A DNA stretch of 64,000 nt, from NCBI GenBank assembly GCA_963785425.1, contig CAWAVG010000012.1:70450-134449 (forward strand), in the 5' to 3' direction. This DNA is from RYN-133 sp963785425 (lineage in GTDB: Bacteria > Actinomycetota > Actinomycetes > Mycobacteriales > Jatrophihabitantaceae). The first letter of the stretch is position 1. Each line of letters opens with the position of its first letter. Below the pieces are notes generated by a model. That model made no database searches and was not told where the DNA came from. It saw nothing but the letters and a program-made list of their open reading frames with translations. Made by a program: the position numbers and the translations under genes. This document shows positions 51,455 through 61,017 of this stretch, piece by piece.

Positions 51455-51640
51455 CTTCCTCGTCCGCCTACCGAGTTAGCTGTCGGATTCGGGCCGGAAG
51501 AAGCCCTACGGAGCGTCCCGGCCGCTGGTCGAGCGGACCGATCTGCCCCGATTCACCCCAGAACTCGCGTGGGTCCTCGGTTCGCGGATCGCCAACCTGT
51601 GTTCACAGGCCCAACGATCGCGCGATTCGGCGGTGACGTC
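51455..51640 (-). ncRNA. ydaO/yuaA-type c-di-AMP riboswitch
   Basis: The minus-strand leader of the NlpC/P60 gene holds the conserved blocks of the ydaO motif in order: ACAGGTTGGCGATCCGCGAA, GAGGACCCACGC, GGGGTGAATCGGGGCAG, a variable stem (GGTCCGCTCGACCAGC), GCCCGAATCCGACAGCTAAC and CGGTAGGCG. In actinobacteria this riboswitch represses cell-wall hydrolase genes when c-di-AMP is high. The match is from memory of the consensus; limits are approximate. Confidence 0.88.
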
Positions 51641-51686
51641 CCGGTGATGCCCACGGTGAACATCTGCGACCGGGAATGTCTCGGAA

Positions 51687-51715
51687 AGGTTACGACCCGG
51701 CCGTGAACGGTGCAA
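51687..51715 (-). promoter_or_regulatory. Sigma70-type promoter of the riboswitch-NlpC/P60 transcript
   Basis: -35 TTGCAC (51715-51710) and -10 TAACCT (51692-51687) are separated by 17 nt, about 250 nt upstream of the start codon and just ahead of the riboswitch. Confidence 0.65.
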
Positions 51716-51827
51716 CGGCGCCCCCCGGATTCGGCACATACTTCCCGTGTCGGGCCATCGTTCTAACGTCCGGATCACACGAATCCTGGGACTTCATGCC
51801 CGCGAAGACCCGCCGACGTGTGTCGCG

Positions 51828-52043
51828 TCATGCGATCCCGCGCGCGTCGCCCCTTTCGCGTTCGGGTGTGTCCGGCACCAGCCGCAGGGGCGGCACCAGG
51901 CCGGCATCGGCCAGGCGCACCAGCGCGATCTGCTCCTCCGAGTCGAGCTGGACCCGCTGCGGCGGTGCGTGCAGCAACACCGAGATCACACAGTCGTGGC
52001 AGTGCACGCCCTGCCCGGAGCAGGTGTCGCAATCGATGATCAT
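51828..52043 (-). CDS. Small Cys-rich actinobacterial protein
   Basis: A 71-residue protein: MIIDCDTCSGQGVHCHDCVISVLL gives four cysteines and two histidines in the first 20 residues in a CxxC-x6-CxxC pattern suited to binding a metal, followed by LDSEEQIALVRLADAGLVPPLRLVP. The type is conserved beside NYN-domain genes in actinobacteria (family knowledge); function unknown. ATG 52043 overlaps the NYN gene stop by 4 nt. Between it and the riboswitch promoter (51716-51827) nothing else is recognised. Confidence 0.75.
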   Translation of the reverse strand: MIIDCDTCSGQGVHCHDCVISVLLHAPPQRVQLDSEEQIALVRLADAGLVPPLRLVPDTPERERGDARGIA

Positions 52044-53428
52044 GACTTTTGCCTCTCGTCGTGTCCTGCCACGACGCTAGGAACGACCACCGACAATTTT
52101 GCGCATCGGCTTCCGAGCAGGGACAGCAGCGCGGCCGAGGGGACCGTCCAGGCCCCCGCGCGCGAGACGTCCGTGACCACCGCCCGGTCGGAGGTCACGA
52201 CCACGACCGGGCGTCCGGCGGGCTCGGCGGCGACCAGCCGGCGGATCAGGTCGTCGGCGATCTCGTCCGGAGCGCTGAACAGCACCCGCACCCCGCGCGG
52301 CGTGCGCGGCTGCGACGGCGGCCGCGCGCCGCCGTCGAAGGCGATGGTGATCTCGACGCCGGTGCGGGCCTGCACCGCGGCGAGTGCCGCCGTCAGGCGG
52401 GCCCGCTGATCGGCGAGCGGCAGCTCCGGGTAGCCCGACTTGGTCACGTTGTAGCCGTCGACGATCAGGTGCGCCTGCGGCAGTTGCAGCAGCCGGTCGA
52501 GTTCGACGCCCGCCGTCGTCGACGCATCGGTGTCTCCCGCGGGCACGGTGTCTGCGGGTCGCAGTGTCGAGGCCGGCAGGGCGAGCTCGCGCCGCATTCC
52601 CGCCGCTGCTTCGGTCAAGGTGTCCAGCAGCAGCCGCAGCCGGGCCTCGTCGACGTCACGTCCGGTGCGGGTGTCGCGGCGGGTGGCCTCGCCGGCGCGG
52701 GCGAGTTCCGCGACGCGCGCCCGCAGCCGCATCACCTCGGCCGCGTGCTCGGCCGCTGCGGCATCGAGGCTCGCCTGGATTCGGTCGCGGTCGGCGCGGC
52801 GTCGGCGATGGCCTGTTCGGCGGCGCGCAGTTCGGCGGTGCGGGTGCGGAGCAGGTTGCGCAGGTGCGTCACCTCCTCCGCCGAGGAGACCGACGCTGCG
52901 GCAACCGCTGCCGCGACCGCCTCGGCATGCTCGCTCGCCTGCGCCCGCAGGGACGAGCGCAGCTCGCCGACCTCGGCGCGCAGGCGGGCGATCTCGGCAG
53001 CGGCCGTGTCGCGCGCCGATTGCTCGCCGGCCCACCGCTGCCCCGACGCTCGTCACGAGCTGTGCCCACCCCGGCGGGCGGGTCAGGTAGGCCACCACTG
53101 CCGTGTCGAGCGGGTCGGAGGCCGTGGTCGCCGTGCCGTTCCGGACGGCGTCGACCAGTTGCGGCGTCGACTCGGTGACCGCATCGGCGACGCGGCCGCG
53201 GAATTCCGGGTCGGCGTCGAGCGCGGCCGACAGGGCCGCGGCGCCGAGCCGGACCCGCTTCGCGGGCGTGAACTTCGCGATCGCGCGCAGCGCGGGCGGC
53301 ACCTCGTCGGCGGGGGTGCGTCCGAGCACCTCGGCGGCGACCTGCACCAAGCGCTGCCGGACGGGCTCGGCGAGCGCGGGCGGCGCCGGCGTTGCGGCGT
53401 CGGCCGTCGCGCCCGAGGAGCCGGTCAT
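52040..53428 (-). CDS. NYN-domain (PIN-like) ribonuclease with coiled-coil middle (two compensating frame shifts)
   Basis: About 460 residues. The N-terminal part (residues 1-130) is helical (AEVLGRTPADEVPPALRAIAKF). In the middle the correct frame differs between about 53045 and 52795 and reads GQRWAGEQSARDTAAAEIAR, LRAEVGELRSSLRAQASEHA and so on, a clear coiled coil; the printed frame there is Arg/Gly noise. The C-terminal NYN domain has LIVDGYNVTKSGYPELPL, ITIAFDGGARPP, FSAPDEIADDLIRRLV and VVTSDRAVVTDV, the acidic metal-binding pattern. Likely an RNA-processing nuclease (YacP-like). ATG 53428 is supported by TAGCAT 7 nt upstream. Confidence 0.82.
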   Translation of the reverse strand: MTGSSGATADAATPAPPALAEPVRQRLVQVAAEVLGRTPADEVPPALRAIAKFTPAKRVRLGAAALSAALDADPEFRGRVADAVTESTPQLVDAVRNGTATTASDPLDTAVVAYLTRPPGWAQLVTSVGAAVGRRAIGARHGRCRDRPPARRGRRAALVPAGAGERACRGGRGSGCRSVGLLGGGGDAPAQPAPHPHRRTARRRTGHRRRRADRDRIQASLDAAAAEHAAEVMRLRARVAELARAGEATRRDTRTGRDVDEARLRLLLDTLTEAAAGMRRELALPASTLRPADTVPAGDTDASTTAGVELDRLLQLPQAHLIVDGYNVTKSGYPELPLADQRARLTAALAAVQARTGVEITIAFDGGARPPSQPRTPRGVRVLFSAPDEIADDLIRRLVAAEPAGRPVVVVTSDRAVVTDVSRAGAWTVPSAALLSLLGSRCAKLSVVVPSVVAGHDERQKS

Positions 53429-53435
53429 ACGAGCG

Positions 53436-53441
53436 ATGCTA
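53436..53441 (-). promoter_or_regulatory. Leaderless -10 element TAGCAT for the NYN gene
   Basis: TAGCAT on the minus strand ends 7 nt before ATG 53428. A similar plus-strand TACCGT at 53500-53505 ends 7 nt before ATG 53513 of the divergent gene. Confidence 0.5.
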
Positions 53442-53512
53442 CGAGCCGGACGGACCCGACTTCCGGGCGTGCCGCCACGATTTCGTCGGACCCTCGACCT
53501 ACCGTCGCGACC

Positions 53513-55274
53513 ATGGCCGCCCCGGTGTCGAGCACGGCGTTCGTGCAGACCAGCTTCGACGAGCTGGACGAACCGCTGCGCACGACCACGTTCACGGTCG
53601 TCGACCTCGAGACGACCGGCGGCTCGTCGATGGCCGACGGCATCACCGAGATCGGCGCGGTCAAGGTGCGCGGCGGCGAGGTGCTGGGCGAGTTCCAGAC
53701 CCTGGTCATCCGGGCCAGCCGATCACGCCGTTCGTCAGCGTGCTGACCGGGATCACCGACGGGATGGTCGCGTCGGCGCCGTCGATCGAGGCCGCGCTGC
53801 CGGCCTTCCTCGAGTTCGCGCACGGCAGCGTGCTCGTCGCGCACAACGCGCCGTTCGACGTGGGCTTCCTGAAGGCGGCCGCCGTCGACCAGCACCTGGC
53901 GTGGCCCGCGTTCGCCGTGGTCGACACCGCGGTGCTCGCCCGCCGCGTGCTCACCCGCGACGAGGTGCCGAACTGCAAGCTGGCCACGCTCGCGCGTTCT
54001 TCCACGCCGCGACCACGCCCAACCACCGCGCGCTGTCCGATGCCCGCGCGACGGTCGACGTGCTGCACGGGCTCATGGCCCGGCTCGGCAACATCGGCGT
54101 CCAGTCGCTTCCCGAGCTGCGCGCGTTCACCGCGCAGGTCTCCGCCCGAGGTGCGGCGCAAGCGCCACCTGTCCGACGCGATGCCCACCGGCCCGGGCGT
54201 CTACGTCTTCCGCGACGCCCGCGGCGTGCCGCTCTACGTCGGCACGAGCCGCAACCTGCGCACGCGGGTGCGCCAGTACTTCGTGGCCAGCGAGATGCGC
54301 ACGCGGATGGGCGAGATGGTCGGCCTCGCCGAGCGCGTCGACCCGATCCCGTGCGCCCACGCGCTGGAGGCGCAGGTGCGCGAGCTGCGGCTGATCGCCG
54401 CCCACAAGCCGCGCTACAACCGCCGCTCGAAGTACCCCGAGCGGTCGGTGTGGCTCAAGCTCACCCACGAGGCGTTCCCCGCCTGTCGGTGGTGCGCGTG
54501 CTGCGGGAGGACGGCTCGCACTATCTCGGCCCGCTGCGCTCGCAGCGGCAGGCCGAGGCGGTGCGTGACGCGATCCACGACGCCGTGCCGCTGCGCCAGT
54601 GCAGCGACCGGCTGTCGCTGCGCCGAGCGGTCCGCGCGGCCTGCGCGCTCGCCGGCATCGGCCGGTGCTCCGCGCCGTGCGAGGGCGCCACCTCGCCGGC
54701 CGACTACGCGGCGCTCGTCGACCTGGTGGTCGCGGCCTGGACGGGCGACGTGCGCCCGCTGATCGGCCCGCTGCAGGTCAAGCTCGCCAAGCTGTCCGCC
54801 GAGCAGCGCTTCGAGCAGGCCGCCGTGGTGCGCGACCGCATCGCCACCGTGGTGCGGGCGTGCGCACGGATGCAGCGGCTGCGCTCGCTCAGCGCGATCG
54901 ACGAGCTGGTCGCGGCCTGCCCCGACGGCGCCGGCGGCTGGGAGATCTCGGTCGTCCGGCGCGGCCGTCTCGCCGCGGCCGGCGTCGCCGCGCGCGGCGT
55001 GCCGCCGTACGCGGTCATCGAGGCGCTGCTGCGACGGCCGACGTCGGTCGCGCCGAGCAGCCCGTGCTCGCCGAGGAGACCGAGACGATCCTGCGCTGGC
55101 TCGAGGACGCCCGGCACCCGCCTCGTCCACTCGTCCCAGCCGTGGCAGCTGCCCGCGCACGGGGCCGGGGGCATGGTGTCGTGGCTCGCGGCCGACGCCT
55201 CCCGCCGCGCCGCCTCGCCGTTCGCCGACCGGCGGGTGCTGCCGATGCTGTCGCGTCCCGCCCGTGCCGGCTGA
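53513..55274 (+). CDS. DEDD exonuclease fused to UvrC-like GIY-YIG domain (Rv2191-like; frame broken at least six times)
   Basis: Pieces in three frames assemble into one protein of about 590 residues. First comes the DnaQ-like exonuclease: VVDLETTGGSSMADGITEIG, then ITPFVSVLTGITDGMV, HNAPFDVGFLKAAAVD and HRALSDARATVDVLHGLM. The UvrC-type N-terminal domain follows: GPGVYVFRDARGVPLYVGTS, KPRYNRRSKYPERSVWLKL, CEGATSPADYAALVDLV and the UVR-like FEQAAVVRDRIA. Breaks occur near 53706, 53995, 54140, 54486, 55048 and 55105, mostly single-base losses. The fusion is known in actinobacteria and is presumed to act in DNA repair. The disruptions are best seen as sequence errors. Confidence 0.85.
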
Positions 55275-55286
55275 CCGCTCCGTCCG

Positions 55287-55298
55287 CCCCCCCCCCCC
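55287..55298 (+). repeat. Poly-C tract of 12 followed by ATCC repeats
   Basis: Twelve consecutive C residues, then GGCCGGCCCC and a short (ATCC)n run, lie between the exonuclease stop and the next GTG (55323). It may be a slippage-prone tract or an assembly artefact. Confidence 0.6.
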
Positions 55299-55322
55299 GG
55301 CCGGCCCCGGATCCATCCATCC

Positions 55323-55615
55323 GTGATTACCGCGATCGTCATGATCTCCGTCGAGTCGGACAAGATCCCCGAGGTGGCGCAGCAGATCGCCGACGTCGAG
55401 GGCGTCAGCGAGGTCTACTCCGTCGCCGGCGACGTCGACCTGATCGCGGTCGTGCGGGTCAAGAAGTTCGAGGACATCGCGGACACGATCGCCGGCCGGC
55501 TGTCGAAGGTCGCCGGGGTGCTCCACACGGACACCCACATCGCGTTCCGCGCGTACTCGCGCCACGACCTCGAGGCGACCTTCTCCCTCGGCTCGCCGTC
55601 GAATCGTGCGGCTAG
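55323..55615 (+). CDS. Lrp/AsnC ligand-binding-domain protein (one base lost near the end)
   Basis: A stand-alone RAM/AsnC effector domain of about 97 residues: ITAIVMISVESDKIPEVAQQ, VEGVSEVYSVAGDVDLIAVV and FRAYSRHDLEATFSLG. There is no helix-turn-helix, so it is not itself a DNA-binding regulator; such proteins form oligomers that bind amino acids. Restoring one C near 55590 gives the natural end LAVESCG and the TAG at 55613. It lies next to trpD, as in many actinobacteria. Its stop overlaps the convergent CtaG-like stop in CTAG. Confidence 0.82.
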
Positions 55616-56721
55616 CGCGACTTGTCGAGGCCGGCGAGCCAGTCGTTGTACGACTCGCGCGCGCTGTCGTCGTCGTCGTAGCTCTCGACGTCCGAACTCC
55701 GCGACGTGCGCTCGGTGAACGTGGCGACGCGGGCCTGCTCGAGCCAGCCCTTCTTGTCGGCGCGATCGGTCTCGACCCGCGCAGCCAGTCGACGGTCAGG
55801 GCGATCATCACCGCGATCATCAATGCGTCGCCGCCGAACCACATGATCGCCCCACCGGTGCGGGTGTCCGACAGCGCGTTCGACCGCACGTGGGGTCGGC
55901 GACCATGCCCACCACGTGCGTGCCCTGCAGCAGCACGATGCCGGTGAACGTGTCGACGGCCATCGCCACGGCGAGCAGCAGCCACCGCGCAGGCGTGCCC
56001 AGCCGCCACCGGATCGGCTCGTTGCCCACGACGAGCACGAAGAACTGGTAGCCGCCAGCACGTACACGAGATGCTCGACCTGGCCCGGCCCAGTGATGCG
56101 CATCACCTCGTCCATCACGCCGGTGAGGTGGCTGCCGACGATGACCACGGTGTAGGACGCGAGCGCGACCGGCGGCGCGGTCAGGAACGAGACGACGCGA
56201 CCGCGAGACGTCTCGCGATGCGCTCGCGTCGCCGCGGCGGGCGGCCGCCAACGCGAGTGACAGCGGGTGCCCGGCGACGAGCAGGACCGGCGCGACCATG
56301 ACCAGCGCGAGATGGCCGGCCATGTGCGCGGTGAACAGCACCTGGTCGTAGACCGCGATGCTGCCGTTGGTCGCGAACCCGATCACTGCCAGTCCGAGCA
56401 GGAACGACACCGTGCGCCACAGCGGCCAACGCGCCACCGGAGCGCGAGGGCCGAGCGCCGACGCCCGTCAGGTACGCCGCGGCGGCGAGCACGAGCACGG
56501 CGACCGCGACCGAGTCGAGTTGCCACTTCGTGAGCAGGTTCGAGCCGAGCAGCGGACCGAACGGATCACCGCCCGCGCGACGGTCAGCGCGTGCATGTGC
56601 ATCGCCGACAACCGCCCGAGAGGTACGACCACACGGCGACGACCAGCCCGGCGAGCGCGCAGTGCCGCGACCGTCCAGGCGGCCACAGCCACCGCGCGGG
56701 ACCCGCCACGTGCTCGCTCAC
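55612..56721 (-). CDS. CtaG-like cytochrome c oxidase assembly membrane protein (frame broken repeatedly)
   Basis: Fragments in three frames read in order as a caa3-CtaG family protein: LLTKWQLDSVAVAVLVLAAA, ARWPLWRTVSFLLGLAVIGF, NGSIAVYDQVLFTAHMAGHL, APVLLVAGHPLSLALAAARR, VIVGSHLTGVMDEVMRITGP, YQFFVLVVGNEPIRWRLGTP, MWFGGDALMIAVMIALTVDW and an acidic tail ending WLAGLDKSR. The Asp/His positions in YDQVLFTAHM fit copper-chaperone-like CtaG proteins. It probably assists assembly of the oxidase encoded nearby. At least six indels break the frame. The GTG start has CATACT 6 nt upstream. Confidence 0.75.
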
Positions 56722-56727
56722 CGGTCC

Positions 56728-56733
56728 AGTATG
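56728..56733 (-). promoter_or_regulatory. Leaderless -10 element CATACT for the CtaG-like gene
   Basis: CATACT on the minus strand ends 6 nt before GTG 56721, downstream of the trpD stop. Confidence 0.4.
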
Positions 56734-56748
56734 CCGCTTCGGCCGCGG

Positions 56749-57787
56749 TCAGCGGACGCAGGGCGGACGCGACCAGCGCTCGAGCAAAGCCGGCGCGGCG
56801 CCGGAGTCGATCGATTCGCGCGCCGCCGTCAACCCCGCCGCCACGGCGGCGTCGAGCCCGCCGCTTAGCCCGTCGTAGGCCGCGATCCCGCCGCGGCGTT
56901 GAGCAGCACGGCGTCGCGCACCCCGCGCTCCCCGCCCGGCGAGCAGGTCGCGCACGACGGCCGCGTTGTGCGCACGATCGCCGCCGCGCAGCGCCTCGGG
57001 CGCACGGCGGCGATGCCGAACCGCGCCGGGTCGACCGTGGCCGGCTCGACCGAGCCGGCATCGCCACCCACACACTCGATGTCGTCGTCGTGGTAGCTCG
57101 TCCAGGCCGTCGTCGCCACGGAACACGAGCGCCGAGTCGCCGCGCTCGGCCATCACAGCGGCCATCACCGGAGCCATCCGCCGATCGGCGCAGCCGACCG
57201 CGGCCGCCGTCACCCGCGCCGGGTTCGACAGGGGCCGAGGAAGTTGAAGAACGTCGGGCACGCCAGCTCGCCGCGGGTGGGGCCGGCGTGCCGCATGCCC
57301 GGGTGGAACACCGGCGCGAAGCAGAACCCGATGCCGACCTCAGCGACCGAGGCCGCACCCCGGCGGCCGGCAGGTCGATCGCGACCCCGAGCTCCTCGAG
57401 GACGTCGGCCGACCCGCACGCCGAGGTCGCCGCACGGTTGCCGTGCTTGACGACGGGGCGACCCGACCCGGCGACGACGAGCGCGGCCATCGTCGAGATG
57501 TTCACCGTGTGCGCCCGGTCGGCGCCGGTGCCGACGATGTCGACGGCGCGCCGCGGAACGGACAGCGGGGTGGCCCGCTCGCGCATGGTGCGCACGAGGC
57601 CGGCGAGCTCCTCGGGCGTCTCGCCCTTCGCGCGCAGCAGGACGGCGAACGCGGCCAGCTGGGCCGGGCGATGCGTCGCCGGCCATGACCTCGTCCATCG
57701 CCCAGGCGGTGTCCTCGGAGGTCAGCGACGCGCCGTCCATGAGCGCGACAGCAGCTGCGGCCAGCTGCGGGTCACGACTGTACGCAT
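56749..57787 (-). CDS. trpD: Anthranilate phosphoribosyltransferase TrpD (frame broken repeatedly)
   Basis: Pieces assemble into a TrpD of normal length, about 345 residues: WPQLAAAAVALMDGASLTSE, AWAMDEVMAGDA, LAGLVRTMRERATPLSVPRR, the PRPP loop VDIVGTGADRAHTVNISTMA, VVKHGNRAATSACGSADVLE, FAPVFHPGMRHA, FFNFLGP, VFRGDDGLDEL and AAGLTAARESIDSGAAPALL at the end. It transfers phosphoribose to anthranilate in tryptophan synthesis. Breaks are near 57670, 57350, 57235, 57110, 56935 and 56890. As trpD lies beside ctaE-qcrCAB in actinobacteria, the locus is conventional and the breaks are probably errors. Confidence 0.88.
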
Positions 57788-57788
57788 G

Positions 57789-58206
57789 TCAACGGACTAC
57801 GGGGATGCCGCGGGCGCGGCGCCGGATCTGCTCGGCGACCACCTAGGCGGCCTCGATCGGGTCGAGCGGCTGGTGGATCACGGCGTCGGCGAGCGACCAG
57901 CTGGCCAGCCAGCCGTCCTGGGGACGGGCGATCAGCACCACGATCGGCGGGCAGTCGTCGATCTCGTACTTGAACTGGCGGGCGAGGCCCATGCCCCCGG
58001 TCGGCTGGGCCTCGCCGTCGACGATCACGACGTCGAGACCGCCCTCGTCGAGCTGCTCGACGACCTGCGGCGTTGGTCGCGCATTCGACCCAGTCGATGC
58101 GCCGGTGTCCGCCGCCGGGCGCCGTCCGACAGCCGTACGCACCTGCGCCCGGACCTCGGCGGAGTTGCTGTAGACGAGGACGGTCGCGCCCTGGCGACGC
58201 GGTCAT
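57789..58206 (-). CDS. Receiver-like protein upstream of trpD (one frame shift, one in-frame TAG)
   Basis: The first 30 residues need one base restored near 58190 to read GATVLVYSNSAEVRAQVRTA. The rest is in one frame: PTPQVVEQLDEGGLDVVIVDGEA (region), GGMGLARQFKYEIDDCPPIV, WSLADAVIHQPLDPIEAA, a TAG at 57843, then VVAEQIRRRARGIPVVR to 57789. The pattern is that of a response-regulator-like receiver without an output domain, found before trpD in actinobacteria. The TAG may be an error for a sense codon. ATG 58206 has TACGAT 8 nt upstream. Confidence 0.65.
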
Positions 58207-58308
58207 GACAGGCGATCGTATCTGCGCCCGGGCCCGCCCTCCGGGGCCGCCCGACACGATCACCCGCCGAACCCCTACCCCGGTGTCCCCGCGGCCCCAC
58301 AGGCAGGT

Positions 58309-58314
58309 CATAAT
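58309..58314 (+). promoter_or_regulatory. Leaderless -10 element CATAAT for ctaE-qcrCAB
   Basis: CATAAT ends 5 nt before GTG 58320, the start of ctaE. The likely transcription start is at or within the first codon. On the other strand TACGAT (58215-58220) serves the receiver-like gene and trpD. Confidence 0.5.
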
Positions 58315-58319
58315 CGCAG

Positions 58320-58943
58320 GTGACATCGACTGCGACGGCACCGGGTTTCGAGTCCAGCAAGGTTCACTCGCTGACTCGTCCCAACATCGTCAGCGTCGGC
58401 ACGATCGTGTGGCTGTCCAGCGAGCTGATGTTCTTCGCCGGACTGTTCGCCATGTACTTCACGGCGCGGGCCGTGCACCCCGGCGACTGGCCGATGACGC
58501 TGCCCTCCGGCGAGAAGATCGTTCCCGACATCGCCTACGCGACGCCGTTCACGATCATCCTGGTCGCCTCGAGCTTCACCTGTCAGTGGGGCGTGTTCGC
58601 CGCGGAGAAGGGTGACGTCTTCAAGCTGCGCCGCTGGTTCGCGCTCACCTTCATCATGGGCCTGGTCTTCGTGCTCGGGCAGGGAAACGAGTTCCCACCG
58701 AGGTCCACAAGGGCAACACGATCTCGGCGACCGAGTACGGGTCGGTGTTCTTCCTCACCGAAGGCTTCCACGGCCTGCACGTCATCGGCGGGCTTGGTCG
58801 CGTTCATCCTGTTCCTGGCGCGAACAACGCTCGGCAGGTTCACCCCCGCCCAGGCGACCGCGGCGATCGTGGTGTCGTACTACTGGCATTTCGTCGACAT
58901 GGTCTGGATCGGGCTGTTCTCCGTCATCTACATCATCCGCTAG
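58320..58943 (+). CDS. ctaE: Cytochrome c oxidase subunit III CtaE (two compensating frame shifts)
   Basis: About 207 residues with five transmembrane helices. NIVSVGTIVWLSSELMFFAG, FTARAVHPGDWPM, FALTFIMGLVFVLGQGNE in the first frame; HKGNTISATEYGSVFFLTEG and FHGLHVIGG in the second (about 58695-58795); then LVAFILFLARTTLGRFTPAQ and SYYWHFVDMVWIGLFSVIYI in the first frame again. The Glu in SSELMFF and the HFVDMVWIGLF end are subunit III signatures. It is part of the aa3 oxidase of the bc1-aa3 supercomplex. qcrC follows after 24 nt. Confidence 0.93.
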   Translation: MTSTATAPGFESSKVHSLTRPNIVSVGTIVWLSSELMFFAGLFAMYFTARAVHPGDWPMTLPSGEKIVPDIAYATPFTIILVASSFTCQWGVFAAEKGDVFKLRRWFALTFIMGLVFVLGQGNEFPPRSTRATRSRRPSTGRCSSSPKASTACTSSAGLVAFILFLARTTLGRFTPAQATAAIVVSYYWHFVDMVWIGLFSVIYIIR

Positions 58944-58967
58944 CTCCCGACGCCCGAAGGGACGTTC

Positions 58968-59862
58968 GTGACCGAGGAACCGCAGACACGCCGACCTCGC
59001 CGCCGAACTCGGCTTCGAGCCGGCCGTGTCGGACACCGGCGCGGATGACGGCGCCGGCAGCCGGATCCGCCCGTCCGCGCGCGCCGCCGGCGCGCGCGCT
59101 GCGCCGCAAGATGGGCGCGTTCGCGTGTCCTGATGGGCGCGCTGGCCGCGATCGGCGGCGGTTACGCCGCGTTCGCCGCGTCCTCCGGCGCGGCCGACAA
59201 CGGCGGCGACACCGCCTCGATCGTCGCACGGCCGCCAGCTCTACGACGTCACCTGCATCACCTGCCACGGCGCGAACCTGCAGGGCGTGAACAACCGCGG
59301 CCCGTCGCTGATCGGCGTCGGCGGCGCGGCCGTCTACTTCCAGGTCGGCACCGGACGCATGCCGCTCGCGCAGCAGGGCGCGTACGCAGCCGCGCAAGAC
59401 GCCGAAGTTCGACGAGCAGGAGACGCTCGACCTCGCGGCCTACGTGCAGTCGGTCGGCGGCGGCCCCGCGATCCCGACCGGCACGCTGCGCGGCGACACG
59501 CGAGCCTCGGCATGGGCGGCGAGATGTACCGGCTCAACTGCGCGTCCTGCCACGGCACGACGGGCAAGGGCGCGCCGCTGTCGGCGGGCAAGCAGGCGCC
59601 GTCGCTGAACGCCGCGACCGATCTGCAGATCTGGACGGCGATGCTCCGGGCCCGGAGAGCATGCCGGTGTTCAGCAACAACCAGCTCACCCCGGCGCAGA
59701 AGCAGGCGGTCGTCGCCTACATCCAGACGATGAAGGCCTCGAACGACCCGGGCGGCGCCGGTATCGACCGCATCGGGCCGGTGTCCGAGGCGATCGTCGT
59801 CTGGGTCGCCGGCATCGGCTGCTGATGGTGGCCATCCTGTGGATCGGAGCGAAGCCGAATGA
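58968..59862 (+). CDS. qcrC: Dihaem cytochrome c subunit of the bc1 complex, QcrC (frame broken repeatedly)
   Basis: The start GTG 58968 begins VTEEPQTRR in one frame; later pieces give an N-terminal membrane anchor (LAAIGGGYAAFAASSGAADN), the first haem site CITCHGANLQGVNNRGPSL, the second haem site CASCHGTTGKGAPLSAGKQA, MPVFSNNQLTPAQKQAVVAY and a C-terminal helix (IVVWVAGIGLLMVAILWIGA) once a lost C near 59818 is restored. This is the actinobacterial QcrC with two CxxCH sites, which replaces a soluble cytochrome c. The end overlaps the start of qcrA. Roughly seven frame changes are needed. Confidence 0.9.
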
Positions 59863-61017
59863 GCACCACCGACGACATGACGCGAGCACCGGCGAGGTGC
59901 ACCAGCGCGAGTCCCGGGCAAGAACTACACCGCCGACGAACTGCGCGCGATGACGCCCGAAGAGCGCATGATCGCCGGCGCCGAGACCGACGACATCCAC
60001 ATCGTCCACCGCCGCGACCGGTTCCCGATCCGCGGCACCAAGGCCGAGAAGCGCGCCGAGCGCGGCGTCGCCGCCTGCTTCGTGATCGCCGCCATGTCCG
60101 GCGTCGCGTTCATCGTCTACTTCTGCGCCGGCGCCTGGAAGTGGCACCTGCCGGGCACGGCGCAGAACTTCCGCTTCTACACGCCGATCCTCGGTGGCCT
60201 GCTCGCCGCGCTGCTGCTGTTCCTCGGCCTCGGGCTCGTCCTCTGGGCCAAGTGGCTCATGCCCGAGGAAGAGGTCATCCAGGAGCGCCACGACGACGCG
60301 ACCACCGAAGAAGACAAGCTGATGACCGAGGCGACGCTGACCGTCGGCCTCGACGACACCGGCCTGCCGCGGCGCGGGCTGATCCTGCGATCGCTCGGCC
60401 TCGCCGGCGGCGCGCTGCTCACCGTCCCGCTCGTCGCGCTCGTCGGCGCGATGATCAAGAAGCCGGGCGACCAGCTCTTCCACACGATGTTCCGGCCGAA
60501 CAAGAAGATGTTCCCCAAGACCGGCGGACGGGTGCCGATCGTGTACCACGACTGGCGCCAGGTCTCGCCCGGACGACCTCGAGCCCGGCGGGATCACCAC
60601 CGTGTTCCCCGGCGTGCGGGAGCCGGACGAGAACGGCTTCGACGGCATGACCTCCGCGTCGTCGCCGACGATCATCATCCGGCTGCGCCCGGGCCAGACC
60701 GTCAAGTCCCGCAAGGGCCAGGCCGACTTCGGCTGGCCGGCGCAGCAACCCCGAGTACGTCGCGTTCTCCAAGATCTGCACCCACGCGGGCTGCCCGGCC
60801 TCGCTGTACGAGCAGCAGACCTCGCGCCTGCTGTGCCCGTGCCACCAGTCGCAGTTCGAGGTGCTCCTCGACGCGAAGCCGGTGTTCGGCCCGGCCACCC
60901 GCAGCTTGCCGAAGCTGCCCATCGACGTGGTGGTCGGTGACGACGGACAGGCAGTACTTCGTCGCCCGCTCGGATTACCATGAGGCAATCGGACCCGGCT
61001 TCTGGGAGCGTCCATGA
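59859..61017 (+). CDS. qcrA: Rieske iron-sulfur subunit QcrA (frame broken repeatedly)
   Basis: About 385 residues when pieces are joined. After the ATG at 59859 the frame changes near 59920 to NYTADELRAMTPEERMIAGA, with three membrane helices (AACFVIAAMSGVAFIVYFCA, PILGGLLAALLLFLGLGLVL, LGLAGGALLTVPLVALVGAM). The Rieske domain has SKICTHAGCPASLYEQQ and LLCPCHQSQFEVLLDAKP, the two Cys-His pairs that bind the 2Fe-2S cluster. Breaks lie near 59920, 60570, 60748 and 60950. The stop overlaps the qcrB start (ATGA). Confidence 0.93.

Noticed and set aside
55287..55298. Poly-C tract as a phase-variation switch
   Set aside because: It is intergenic, 25 nt before a start codon, and lies in the error-rich tail; without read data a contingency-locus claim is not justified, though it is listed as a repeat.
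57843..57845. In-frame TAG as a recoded codon or programmed stop in the receiver-like protein
   Set aside because: A single event in the error-rich region with no supporting element nearby; an error or true stop is more likely.
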